From the NCBI GenBank assembly GCA_041603535.1, contig JBFIEE010000002.1, positions 1 through 64,000 of the forward strand: a stretch of DNA of 64,000 nucleotides. The letters are read 5' to 3'. Both the position numbers and the translations under genes were made by a program. The notes beneath the pieces are model-generated. The model ran no database searches, was not told where the DNA came from, and saw only the letters and a program-made list of their open reading frames with translations. Below, in pieces: positions 54,821 to 63,849 of the stretch. Source of the stretch: HB2-32-21 sp041603535. GTDB lineage: Bacteria > Pseudomonadota > Gammaproteobacteria > Pseudomonadales > Porticoccaceae. Position 1 is the first letter of the stretch; the number at the start of each line of letters is the position of its first letter.

Positions 54821-55270
54821 TCAGTCCTCGCGACGGTACTCGCCTTCGAGCGGGGCTTTCGGCGACGAGCCCCGATCGTCGCTACCCGTCTGACCATATC
54901 CGCGCCGATAATAGCCGCTGACCAGATTACGACCCATCAGCCGCCCGACCAGCCAGCGCCGCGGTGCCGGCAACAGCCCCGCAAAACCGAGCGCGTCGGT
55001 AAAAAACCCCGGCGTCAACAGCAGCGCGCCGGACACTGCCAGGACAATGCCTTCCAGCATCTCCTGGGCAGGGATCTCACCACTCTCCATCTTCTGCTGA
55101 CCCCGCATCAAAGTGGCGAAGCCCTGGCGACGCAACAACGCCAGCCCAACCACCGCTGTCAACAACACCAGGCCGATGGTTGGCCAGGCACCGATTACCC
55201 CGCCAACTTTGATAAGCAGCCACATTTCGGCAATTGGCACGATAATAAAAAGCAGTAGTAGAAAGCGCAA
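54821..55270 (-). CDS. fxsA: FxsA family membrane protein
   Basis: A 149-residue inner-membrane protein with the FxsA core: RFLLLLFIIVPIAEMWLLIK, then AWPTIGLVLLTAVVGLALLR, and LLLTPGFFTDALGF. E. coli FxsA limits exclusion of phage T7 by F plasmid when overproduced; its normal role is unknown. The frame extends to 55408, but a TTG at 55270 preceded by GGAG at a seven-base gap gives exactly the family start (M)RFLLLLF. An ATG at 55285 is the alternative but has no ribosome site. It lies just upstream of groES and ends in an Arg-rich tail. Confidence 0.9.
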   Translation of the reverse strand: MRFLLLLFIIVPIAEMWLLIKVGGVIGAWPTIGLVLLTAVVGLALLRRQGFATLMRGQQKMESGEIPAQEMLEGIVLAVSGALLLTPGFFTDALGFAGLLPAPRRWLVGRLMGRNLVSGYYRRGYGQTGSDDRGSSPKAPLEGEYRRED

Positions 55271-55423
55271 TGGCAAGCTCCACATGTGGAAAATGGCGAG
55301 TCTTCGTTTTGACAATTGGGTTAAACGGTCATAATTCAAGCCGCGCTCAGGGAAAAGCGTTTTTTCCGCTAGCCCACTCCCGGACATTTGTTTAAGGTAG
55401 CGCCTCATCTGACCGAGGCAATT

Positions 55424-56686
55424 ATGGCTGGCCCTTCTTTGTGGGCGACGGTATTCAACCGCCGCATGCTGATCTGTATGTTCACCGGTTTCGCTTCTGG
55501 GCTGCCCCTGTACATCCTCATCTCCCTGGTGCCAGCCTGGTTGCGTACCGAGGGTGTAGGGTTGAAGGAAATTGGCCTGTTTACTTTAATCGGCCTGCCC
55601 TACACCTGGAAGTTTTTCTGGTCGCCATTCCTGGAGAGGTACCCGCTGCCGCTACTGGGCCGACGCCGCGGCTGGATGTTGGCCACCCAGCTGGCCTTAT
55701 TGCTGAGCATTGCCTGCCTACCTTATTTCGACACCGACGAGGAACTGTGGTCCATCGCCTGGCTGTGCGCGCTCATTGCGTTTTTTAGCGCAACCCAGGA
55801 CATCGTCATCGATGCCTATCGACGCGAATTGCTGCCCGATACCGAACTTGGCCTGGGCAACGCGCTCCACGTCAACGCCTACCGCATCGCGGGGCTGGTG
55901 CCAGGCTCCATTGCGCTGATCCTCGCCGACTACCTGCCCTGGGAAACCGTCTTTCTGATCACCGCGGGTTTCATGTCGGTGGCCATTCTGTTCACCCTGT
56001 CGATTGCCGAACCCAAACACCCACAGCCCTCACCCCCGTCGCTACGCGATGCCGTGACGGAGCCGTTTGTGGAGTTTTTCCAACGGCAGGGAACCTCGCA
56101 GGCACTGCTGGTACTGAGCTTCATGTTCCTGTACAAGCTCGGCGACAATCTCGCCACGGCGCTGGCGACACCCTTCTATATAGACATGGGATTCGAACTG
56201 TCGGAAATTGGACTGGTGGCCAAGCACGCAGCATTGTGGCCGATGATCATTGGCGGCCTCAGCGGTGGCCTGTTAATGATCAAAATAGGCATTAACCGGG
56301 CATTGTGGATTTTCGGTGGTATTCAAATGCTCTCCATTCTCGGTTTCGCACTGATGGCCCGTGTCGGTGAAGGGATCTGGCTGCTGGCCCTGGTTATCGG
56401 CTTTGAATACCTCGGCGTAGGCCTGGGTGCAGCGGCCTTTATCGCCTTTATCGCCCGCTGCACCAGCCGCGCCCACACTGCCACGCAACTGGCGCTGTTA
56501 ACGGCATTAACTGCTGTTCCCAGAACCGTCGCCAATGCCAGTACCGGCTTCATCGTTGAACAGATTGGCTGGGAGCTGTTTTTTTACGGCTGCACGCTCG
56601 CTGCACTGCCGGGTATGATGTTGCTGAGCAGAGTCGCACCCTGGCATGAACGGGGCACCGACCAGTCAGGCAATTCGACAACCTGA
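55424..56686 (+). CDS. ampG: AmpG family muropeptide MFS transporter
   Basis: A 420-residue major facilitator that imports anhydro-muropeptides for peptidoglycan recycling. GFASGLPLYILISLVPAWLR in the first helices, FFSATQDIVIDAYRRELLP and FLYKLGDNLATALATPFY are characteristic AmpG segments. The frame begins at 55388, but GAGG five bases before the ATG at 55424 fixes the start MAGPSLWATV. It is divergent from fxsA. Together with ampE and ampD downstream it places the recycling functions in one 4-kb stretch. Confidence 0.92.
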   Translation: MAGPSLWATVFNRRMLICMFTGFASGLPLYILISLVPAWLRTEGVGLKEIGLFTLIGLPYTWKFFWSPFLERYPLPLLGRRRGWMLATQLALLLSIACLPYFDTDEELWSIAWLCALIAFFSATQDIVIDAYRRELLPDTELGLGNALHVNAYRIAGLVPGSIALILADYLPWETVFLITAGFMSVAILFTLSIAEPKHPQPSPPSLRDAVTEPFVEFFQRQGTSQALLVLSFMFLYKLGDNLATALATPFYIDMGFELSEIGLVAKHAALWPMIIGGLSGGLLMIKIGINRALWIFGGIQMLSILGFALMARVGEGIWLLALVIGFEYLGVGLGAAAFIAFIARCTSRAHTATQLALLTALTAVPRTVANASTGFIVEQIGWELFFYGCTLAALPGMMLLSRVAPWHERGTDQSGNSTT

Positions 56687-56737
56687 CTTACCATCACAAA
56701 ACTCAAAAATCCACAAAGCCCGCATGAGACTAGCGAC

Positions 56738-57310
56738 ATGACACGTATCTATACTCGCAGTGGCGATCGCGGTAGCACCGGGCTTGCCGATGGCACGCGG
56801 ATATCCAAAACCGACCCGCGCATAGAAGCGATCGGTTCCGTGGATGAATGTAACGCCCAGCTCGGCCTGCTGATTAGCCTGCTTGAAAACCAGGCACTGG
56901 CGGAACCCTCCCCGGAAGGACAGACACTGGTAAACGATCTGCTACTTGTCCAGCATCAACTGTTCGACCTTGGCGCCATGCTGGCGGGCACCCCGGCAAG
57001 CCTGATCACTGCTCGCCATATCGAGGCACTGGAACGCCGAATAGATCAGCTCGACGAGGCACTGCCACCCCTCAGACAGTTCGTGCTGCCGGGCGGAAGT
57101 ATCGCCGCAGCCCAGGCCCACATCGTCCGGACCGCGTGTCGGCGCGCCGAACGAAGCATCTTCGTTGTCGCCCAAACCGGCAGCGCTCCCGCGGCAGTAA
57201 TGCAGTTTCTCAACCGCTTGTCCGACTACTTTTTTCTGGTCGCGCGAACTCTCTCCGCCACCGGCAAGGGCGATGTAAACTGGCTGCCAGAAGAACAACG
57301 CGGCGTCTGA
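56738..57310 (+). CDS. PduO-type cob(I)alamin adenosyltransferase
   Basis: A 190-residue enzyme that transfers the adenosyl group of ATP to cobalamin. The ATP-binding N-terminus TRIYTRSGDRGSTGLADGTR, the GSVDECNAQLGLL segment with the conserved Asp and Glu, and RTACRRAERS are typical of the PduO fold. The length matches the stand-alone form. It is 51 bases after ampG on the same strand, so it may be co-transcribed. It implies that the cell uses coenzyme B12, for example in methylmalonyl-CoA mutase, not seen here. Confidence 0.93.
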   Translation: MTRIYTRSGDRGSTGLADGTRISKTDPRIEAIGSVDECNAQLGLLISLLENQALAEPSPEGQTLVNDLLLVQHQLFDLGAMLAGTPASLITARHIEALERRIDQLDEALPPLRQFVLPGGSIAAAQAHIVRTACRRAERSIFVVAQTGSAPAAVMQFLNRLSDYFFLVARTLSATGKGDVNWLPEEQRGV

Positions 57311-57391
57311 AGGTATTGATTGTTAAACAGAAAAGCGGTGAAGTCCGGTAACCAGCAGAGGTTCTCCAAGAAAGCGCCTGTTGCGCCATCG

Positions 57392-58273
57392 TTAAGCAAC
57401 TATCACCAGAAGCGCAATCACCACCAGCCAGCAGACAATCGCGTTGAAAAACAACCGCTCGACCCGTCGCACCTCGCCGCTGACCGAGGCGCCGGTCAGC
57501 TCGGCATCCGTTGTTATTGCCGAGTCCCGCTCTTCCTCAACACTGCCCAACGCGCCGTTTACCCAGGTTAACAGCGTTTGCTGCGTGCTTTGGTCGCCCC
57601 AGAATAATTCGCGCCAGTATCGCAAGCCGCGATTAAAGTGGCCGACCAGCGCCAGCGTCAGACCAACCACCCTGAGCGGCAGCCACTCCATCAGCCACAA
57701 CCACGCCCGCCCGCTTTCACGCGTGCTCTCCGCCGATGATTCGTTTTGCCAATACAACACCGACAAACGGTAAAGCAACGCCAGAGGGGCACCACCAACC
57801 AGAAACCAGAACAACACTGCCAACTGCCTCTCAAAATAGCTATAGGCGAGACGCGCTTTTAATTCTTCCAGAAAACCCGCGCCGTCCATCGCTTGGCCGT
57901 CGCTGGCATCAACCGTAAACACCGCCAAACCACGAAATGCTGCCTGGAGATCATCCCGCTCCAGATCGTCAACCAGTTCATCCACCTGTGCGCGGGAATC
58001 GCCGCGGCCAAAAGCATAAAGTAGCACCCATAGATTGAGCAGGAAAAACGGCAGGCCCAGGGCGAAATTGCCGATCAGGTTGTTAGCGAGGTATACCGCC
58101 AGCACGGGCAATCCCAGCGTCACCACCATGCCAATACCTGTGGCGCCACCCAGTGCCTGCCCGAGCCTAACCTTCTCCTGCCAGTCAGCGAACCAGTGAT
58201 CGTGCTGGATCACGGCAAAAAAGTGAGGCTGATAGAGCAGAATCAGGCCGCAGACGACAGCGAGAAATTCCAT
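57392..58273 (-). CDS. ampE: AmpE family inner-membrane protein
   Basis: A 293-residue membrane protein with about four helices and the AmpE outline: MEFLAVVCGLILLYQPHFFA at the start, WVLLYAFGRGDSRAQVDEL in the middle, and a C-terminal helix VCWLVVIALLVIVA. AmpE forms an operon with ampD and is proposed to take part in beta-lactamase induction signalling; its precise function is unsettled. It follows ampD by about 125 bases on the same strand, convergent with the adenosyltransferase. Confidence 0.9.
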   Translation of the reverse strand: MEFLAVVCGLILLYQPHFFAVIQHDHWFADWQEKVRLGQALGGATGIGMVVTLGLPVLAVYLANNLIGNFALGLPFFLLNLWVLLYAFGRGDSRAQVDELVDDLERDDLQAAFRGLAVFTVDASDGQAMDGAGFLEELKARLAYSYFERQLAVLFWFLVGGAPLALLYRLSVLYWQNESSAESTRESGRAWLWLMEWLPLRVVGLTLALVGHFNRGLRYWRELFWGDQSTQQTLLTWVNGALGSVEEERDSAITTDAELTGASVSGEVRRVERLFFNAIVCWLVVIALLVIVA

Positions 58274-58399
58274 GGACTTACCTCAGAGAGCACTGACCGG
58301 GTTAACCAACTCGGCCAAATTATTGTCGTTAATATTAAACATCCTTTGTGCTTTGCGGTGACTCGACCGCAAAGAAAGTTCAAGGTGCACGAGGGTAGG

Positions 58400-58981
58400 C
58401 TAGAACCCCACACTCGCCAGATATCGCGGCCAGTCGAACGACGCCCCAGGGTCAGTTTTTCGCCCCGGCGCCACGTCACAATGGCCGACAAGGCGTGCCC
58501 TGTTCAAGCCCGGGTAAACCGTCATCAAGTGTCGCGTGACGGCCGCCAGCGCCTGATACTGCGCCTCCGTATAGGCTGTGTCATCCGTGCCTTCCAGTTC
58601 AATGCCGATCGAGTAGTCATTACAATTATCGCGACCTGCAAAGCTGGAGTGGCCCGCATGCCAGGCCCTCTCTGTGAAGGGCACAAACTGGGTCACCTGA
58701 CCCTGGCGTTCAATAAACAGATGCGCGGAAACTTCCAGCGAGGCGATTTCGGCAAAATATGGATGCTCATCCGGGTTTAGTCTGTTACAAAACAGTTGCT
58801 CAACGTAGCCACCGCCAAAGCAACCCGGCGGCAGGCTTATGTTGTGCACAACGAGCAAAGATACCTCACCATTGCCAGGTCGCGGACTGCGATTTGGTGA
58901 CGGGACGCGTCGGGCCGTCACCAACCAGCCATCTTCGATCAAGTGGGAAACCACGGATTTCGTTCCCGGCATGACCAGCAT
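58400..58981 (-). CDS. ampD: 1,6-anhydro-N-acetylmuramyl-L-alanine amidase
   Basis: A cytoplasmic zinc amidase of about 193 residues that cuts the stem peptide from anhydro-muropeptides. The zinc residues are His in VVHNISLPPG and His and Asp in GHCDVAPGRKTDPG. NDYSIGIELEG is the conserved active-site strand. AmpD controls the level of AmpR inducers. Several start codons are possible (TTG 58987, ATG 58981, ATG 58972) and none has a strong ribosome site. The gene begins only a few bases after the stop of the DUF1631 gene. Confidence 0.94.
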   Translation of the reverse strand: MLVMPGTKSVVSHLIEDGWLVTARRVPSPNRSPRPGNGEVSLLVVHNISLPPGCFGGGYVEQLFCNRLNPDEHPYFAEIASLEVSAHLFIERQGQVTQFVPFTERAWHAGHSSFAGRDNCNDYSIGIELEGTDDTAYTEAQYQALAAVTRHLMTVYPGLNRARLVGHCDVAPGRKTDPGASFDWPRYLASVGF

Positions 58982-58996
58982 GACCAATAGCGGCGC

Positions 58997-61546
58997 TTAT
59001 AACCCCTGATCTGTCGAATGGTCTCTGGCATCACGAATCACTTCCGCAAGAGCGTCGTCAAAAAGATGGGAATTATCGAGCACAATCAACTTACCCTCCT
59101 TCAGCTTGACGGCAAGGCGACCCCGACTTTCCACGGTCACTTTCTGACCGCAGCGATCGCCAAAGACAAAATTCCCCGAAGGTTTGACAACACCGAGCAG
59201 GCGGCAGCGCCGCGACTGCGCGTCAGCATTATTTGCCAGCTCCACCCAGGCACCTTTTTTAAGAGCGTCAACTTGCATCAAAAAACTTTCATCCACCAGG
59301 CCAGCTAAGGTCTCCTCGGGGACGAGGCGCTCGCCCGGCACCTCGACATCAATACTGTCAACCAATACTCGCAGGGTCACGTCACGGGCTTGTTCGGCGT
59401 CGGCTTTATCAAAGATAATGGGATGCAGGTTCTCCGCTCTATCCTTATCGAGTAATAAATAACGGCGCACATTGTCCAACATACGGCGCACTTCATAGCC
59501 TTCATAGGAGATATCCGTCAACGCCTCCCCCAGGGTGCCGAGCAGGCCATCAACCGCTTGATCATCAGTTGCCTCCGCGGTTTCAAGCGCCAGTAACCGA
59601 TCGAGCAGGCGCACGCCCCGGGCCCATTGTTCTGAACTGGTACCGTACTTCAAGCGGGCGATAAACAACACCCGACTCCAGGCTTTTTCGACAAACTCTA
59701 TTATCGCGTAGCCGTACTGATACCCCACCATACGCGGGATAACTATATCCTCCACACTGCGGCGCGCCTCGTTGATTTTCTCCCGTCCGGCCTCCTGCTC
59801 GATCACCCGCTGTTCCAGCCTGGCGATCCGCCGTCGATCCGCTTCGACGAATTTAATAAAGTCCGACAGCAAATCCGTCAGCTTGCCCAGGTCAGCTTCG
59901 GCAGCTTGCAAGCCCTCGATAACTTCGTCCAGTTTTCGATACAGTGGATCCGCGGATAAATTGTCGGTGCTCTGTAAGCTGTTAGCGACCGCGGCAACCT
60001 CATTAAGCAAGCGCCTGACCGGATGCTGATCACGATCAAACAACGACGGGTCAGCCAGCGCGCATTGCGTGGCAGGCAGTTCAATGCGCGCAAACATCGC
60101 CACCAGCCTGTCGGGTACCCAGCGCCGCGCGCAGGTCGAACTAAACAGGCGATCAACAAGCGTCACGATGGTCTGATCGATCTCATCCAGGTCGACAAAT
60201 GTCTGGCCCTGTTGTGCTAACAAATCGTCAATTTGCGCCCGAATGCCGCGCACAGGCCTGGGCTCGCGCTGACCGTGCTCTGCGCCGCAGGTATTGCCGG
60301 AGACACCGTCAGCCACGCCGTTGGATCGGCCGTTAGAAAGGCCATTGCAACAAGCACGGGCACGACCATTGGCATCATTGTCACCACAGGCGGTATCGTG
60401 ATCAGGCGTCTGGCGAGCACGATTTCTAAGCATATCCATCAATTCGTCACAGGGGATTCTGCGGCTTTTGGCATGCGGGGCGCTGTCAACCTTATTCCGT
60501 GGCGGCGCAGCGATGTCACGCGCGGAACACGATTCTGTTGCACCCGAATGCCGCCCCGCTTCGCTTGCATCAAACGTCGCGTCATACTGTTCCGCACCCT
60601 CCGCGATCGCCCCGGCGACAGAGTTACCCCTTGGGACAGAGTTACCCCTTGAATAGTTATGCCCCAAATCCTTGCGCGCTGACAGGAGGGGGCGCAGGCT
60701 GGCAATCAGTCGGCTGGGAGGGCGCACAGCGTCGACTTTACGTCGACCTGCCAAGCCGTCAGTGCGGGCGTCTATTTCGCCCCGAGTCCGCCCCGGATTC
60801 CCGGGACCGACCGCCTCATTTCGCTCCTCAGCAACGTTTCTGGTTCGCCCGCCGTTAATCGCCTCGGGCTTGATATCGGGCAGAATACCCAGATCCACCA
60901 ACAGGCAGTTATTCTGATCCAGCAGCTCGTCAAGCCCGTTCAGCACCTGTTGTTGAAAAAGCTTCAACAGGGACAACCTGGGCTGTAAAGCGATATCGAG
61001 GGGACGCAGTGCCAACGCGAACTGCTCGGCAATTACTTCTGGACTAAACGGCAGCCGGGCCAGGTTGAGCTCCGTACCCGCGATCTCCGCGACACGGCGC
61101 TGCAACAAATGCAATGCGCCATGGTTATTGGCTACCGCGGCAGACACCATCACGTCAAACGCGATAATTTCTTCCAGATCGTCGTCACCAAGCAGGGACA
61201 ATGGCCCATTATCAACCGCATAGCCGTCACCAGCCTCGGACCCTGGCGTTCGCCCCAGGCTATCAAAACCGGCGGATACGCCGTTCAGCCACCGCTCGAT
61301 CACATCGCGCCGGTCCGCCCGGAGCAGCTTGATAGCGTCAAAGTACTGGGTCTGGCTCGCCGCGCACTCCAGGTCGTCGGCCTTCTCGAAAAGCACCTCT
61401 GTCACCAGATCAAACAGGATCCCGGACCGCTCGGTGAGGAAGTTGTGTGTTCTATCCCTCAGCATTTTCAGGGACGCAAGACGAGCCCGGTTGTAACCAT
61501 CAACCGGACGACGGGGGGTGGATTGTAGGGGCGGTTCGTTCAACAA
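58997..61546 (-). CDS. DUF1631 domain-containing protein
   Basis: An 849-residue protein of the DUF1631 family found in gammaproteobacteria. The N-terminal helical part (LTERSGILFDLVTEVLFEKAD) and the C-terminal part with SVEDIVIPRMVGYQYGYAI and VLDNSHLFDDAL are conserved. The middle, about residues 240-450, is low-complexity and expanded: it holds an 18-bp in-frame duplication giving RGNSV twice and a run of Asn-Gly repeats (NGLSNGRSNGVADGVSGN). The function is unknown; links to c-di-GMP or cell-surface control have been suggested by context elsewhere. It reads into ampD with a very short gap. Confidence 0.88.
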   Translation of the reverse strand: MLNEPPLQSTPRRPVDGYNRARLASLKMLRDRTHNFLTERSGILFDLVTEVLFEKADDLECAASQTQYFDAIKLLRADRRDVIERWLNGVSAGFDSLGRTPGSEAGDGYAVDNGPLSLLGDDDLEEIIAFDVMVSAAVANNHGALHLLQRRVAEIAGTELNLARLPFSPEVIAEQFALALRPLDIALQPRLSLLKLFQQQVLNGLDELLDQNNCLLVDLGILPDIKPEAINGGRTRNVAEERNEAVGPGNPGRTRGEIDARTDGLAGRRKVDAVRPPSRLIASLRPLLSARKDLGHNYSRGNSVPRGNSVAGAIAEGAEQYDATFDASEAGRHSGATESCSARDIAAPPRNKVDSAPHAKSRRIPCDELMDMLRNRARQTPDHDTACGDNDANGRARACCNGLSNGRSNGVADGVSGNTCGAEHGQREPRPVRGIRAQIDDLLAQQGQTFVDLDEIDQTIVTLVDRLFSSTCARRWVPDRLVAMFARIELPATQCALADPSLFDRDQHPVRRLLNEVAAVANSLQSTDNLSADPLYRKLDEVIEGLQAAEADLGKLTDLLSDFIKFVEADRRRIARLEQRVIEQEAGREKINEARRSVEDIVIPRMVGYQYGYAIIEFVEKAWSRVLFIARLKYGTSSEQWARGVRLLDRLLALETAEATDDQAVDGLLGTLGEALTDISYEGYEVRRMLDNVRRYLLLDKDRAENLHPIIFDKADAEQARDVTLRVLVDSIDVEVPGERLVPEETLAGLVDESFLMQVDALKKGAWVELANNADAQSRRCRLLGVVKPSGNFVFGDRCGQKVTVESRGRLAVKLKEGKLIVLDNSHLFDDALAEVIRDARDHSTDQGL
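60617..60651. repeat. 18-bp in-frame tandem duplication in the DUF1631 gene
   Basis: GACAGAGTTACCCCTTGG at 60617-60634 is repeated from 60635, encoding RGNSVP-type residues twice. It keeps the frame. Confidence 0.9.
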
Positions 61547-61937
61547 CCGAGCCTTGCTTGCATCAAAACCACGTTTTATCCCATTACATTAATAGAAAAT
61601 AAAAATAGCAGATAAATAACAAATGCAAACGGAAAACGACTCTATTTTTCATAGAGTTATGAGCCGATCTTGCTCATATACATTATATTTGTCAAGTATC
61701 TTTACGTTAAGCCTGCCGAGCAATACAGGCCCGCTGAGTCCTTCCTACCCATCCAGTAGCGAGGCCCGTCGCCCACACGCCTGCGCCAGAGCAATAGCTG
61801 ACCATAACATCCGGTACCAGACTCCGGATTTTGCTAAAATGCCCCGGCCCGGACAGCACCGTCGTCCGTGCACATTGCATAAATAACCAATTGCGCCGGA
61901 TAACCGGTTAACCAATCAGGCAAGCGAGGGCCAAACC
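61547..61937. other. Gap between divergent DUF1631 and nadC genes
   Basis: About 390 bases that should hold promoters for both genes. A plus-strand frame of 87 codons (61623-61886) has no recognisable similarity and was not accepted. The left part is AT-rich. Confidence 0.5.
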
Positions 61938-62792
61938 GTGTTGGATCCAGCTCTACAACCGGCGCTACAACAGGACATCATCACCAGTGTGCAGCGGGCG
62001 CTGGCCGAAGATATTGGCAGTGGCGACATTACCGCGCAGTTGATTCCAGCGGACAGCGAATCTGCAGCGACGATTATTTCCCGCGAAGCTGCGGTGATCT
62101 GCGGCATTCCCTGGGTTAACGAGGTGTTCCGTCAACTTGATTCCGGCATCACCCTGGACTGGGCAGTGGCCGATGGTGACAATATCGCCGCGAACCAGAC
62201 CCTGTGCACGCTCCAGGGCAATTCGCGCGCACTGCTAAGCGGCGAGCGCACCGCGCTTAACTTTTTGCAAACCCTGTCCGGCACCGCCACGGTATCGCGG
62301 CAATACGCGAAACTGGTCGAGCACGCCAGCACCCGTATTCTTGATACCCGCAAAACCCTGCCCGGCCTGCGGCTGGCGCAGAAGTATGCGGTCAAAACCG
62401 GGGGTTGCCATAATCACCGCCTCGGCCTTTACGATGCCTTTCTGATCAAGGAAAACCATATCGCCGCCTGTGGCGGGATCGACAAGGCGGTGGCGCGGGC
62501 GCGCGAACTCGCGCCTGACAAGCCCATCGAAGTCGAGGTGGAGACGCTCGACGAACTGGCACAGGCCCTGGCCGCACAGGCCGACCGCATCATGCTGGAT
62601 AATTTTTCGGAACAGGATCTGCGGGAGGCCCTCAGCCTGAGTCGGCAATCTAACGTAGAACTGGAAGTATCGGGCAATATCGACAAGGACAGTCTGCGCC
62701 AGCGCGCCAGCTTAGGGCTTGACTTTATTTCTATCGGTGCGCTGACCAAACACTGCCACGCGGTAGATTTTTCAATGCGAATCCAGATATGA
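61938..62792 (+). CDS. nadC: Nicotinate-nucleotide pyrophosphorylase (quinolinate phosphoribosyltransferase)
   Basis: A 284-residue enzyme that turns quinolinate and phosphoribosyl diphosphate into nicotinate mononucleotide in de novo NAD synthesis. AEDIGSGDITAQLIP near the start, the LDTRKTLPGLRLAQKYAVKT stretch and the metal-binding VEVETLDELAQAL followed by MLDNFSEQDL are typical. SLGLDFISIGALTKH closes the barrel. The length is right. It starts with GTG preceded by GAGG. NadC next to ampDE is common in gammaproteobacteria. Confidence 0.97.
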   Translation: MLDPALQPALQQDIITSVQRALAEDIGSGDITAQLIPADSESAATIISREAAVICGIPWVNEVFRQLDSGITLDWAVADGDNIAANQTLCTLQGNSRALLSGERTALNFLQTLSGTATVSRQYAKLVEHASTRILDTRKTLPGLRLAQKYAVKTGGCHNHRLGLYDAFLIKENHIAACGGIDKAVARARELAPDKPIEVEVETLDELAQALAAQADRIMLDNFSEQDLREALSLSRQSNVELEVSGNIDKDSLRQRASLGLDFISIGALTKHCHAVDFSMRIQI

Positions 62793-62905
62793 GTCGTCCA
62801 TGTGGAAAAATTTAACCATCATGAGCTGGCGGTCATTTCTATCGACATACTTGCGAGCCAAACACACAAAAAATAAAGGCATAACACCACAATACTAAAA
62901 CAGCC

Positions 62906-63820
62906 TTATTGACCGGTACGACGACGGAAATAAAACCCGCAGGCGGATAAGCAAAGTCTGACCAGGTTAAAGGAAATTCCGCCAAATATTATTGCGGTGG
63001 ATACTGCTTGCCAATCAAGACCAAATCCTCGCGATAGAGCAGCATATGTCACGCTATCAACCCCCAACCCACCCGGCGATAAAATCATTATGCCTACCGC
63101 GTTTGAAAAAACCTGACAAACAAAGTTTTGAGCAAATGTTATATCGGTAAACGCCTGAATCAGAAACATATTTTTTTGTAAATTTAAAAGGAACGAAAAG
63201 ATCGCTGCCGACGACAATGCAAAGATTCTTAAAATAGAAAAATCATAGACATGAATCACCCTAATCCTTGGAAATATATATCTCATATAAACGCAGTGAA
63301 ATATTTTTAAAAACAATAAAATTCCAAATATTCCGTAAAACATATAAGAAATTCCAAAATCAGCAAAATAGGATTTCAAGCATATAGACCCCGGCAAGCA
63401 TTCGTCGCGAAAAAGAAGTAGAAACGCGACTAGAACGCCCACGATCTGAACCACTACATCAAAAAGTTTATCTACTACGACTCCGCCAGTGTACTCAGCA
63501 ACTCGAGGAGTGATAGATTTTCTATATAAAAAAGGTATTGCCAGCTCTCCAGATTTTCCCGGCGTTAACCCTGTAAAAAAGAGGCTTGTCAAATAAATAT
63601 GTACAATATTTCTTGGCTCTATTGAACGACCAAAAAGTATTATCCACCGCGCGACACCTATGAGAACCATTAAAAGATAGCATCCCAAGGAGAGCAGAAT
63701 GTAAAGATAATCAGCACGAGATAAAAAATGGAATATTTTCTCTAGGCCGATCAGATATATAACTGCACCTGTGGCAACTGGGCCTACCAGAAGTCCTATC
63801 CTTAAAAAAGCTCGGCCCAT
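62906..63820 (-). CDS. Lysylphosphatidylglycerol synthase TM-region-like (YbhN/flippase-like) protein
   Basis: A 304-residue integral membrane protein with about eight helices. TSLFFTGLTPGKSGELAIPF and SPGGLGVDSVTYAAL are the paired Pro-Gly motifs of the UPF0104/YbhN family, which includes flippase-like and MprF membrane domains. Members often lie in glycolipid or polysaccharide clusters, where they may move lipid-linked sugars. The codon use and base composition are clearly more AT-rich than in nadC and everything to the left, and the partial gene at the window end shares this. Transfer from another source is likely. Confidence 0.82.
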   Translation of the reverse strand: MGRAFLRIGLLVGPVATGAVIYLIGLEKIFHFLSRADYLYILLSLGCYLLMVLIGVARWIILFGRSIEPRNIVHIYLTSLFFTGLTPGKSGELAIPFLYRKSITPRVAEYTGGVVVDKLFDVVVQIVGVLVAFLLLFRDECLPGSICLKSYFADFGISYMFYGIFGILLFLKIFHCVYMRYIFPRIRVIHVYDFSILRIFALSSAAIFSFLLNLQKNMFLIQAFTDITFAQNFVCQVFSNAVGIMILSPGGLGVDSVTYAALSRGFGLDWQAVSTAIIFGGISFNLVRLCLSACGFYFRRRTGQ

Positions 63821-63849
63821 CTATGTATCTGCAATGCTATCTAAAAACA

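Noticed and set aside
61623..61886. 87-codon frame before nadC
   Set aside because: No homology seen, odd composition, and it occupies the likely promoter region of nadC.
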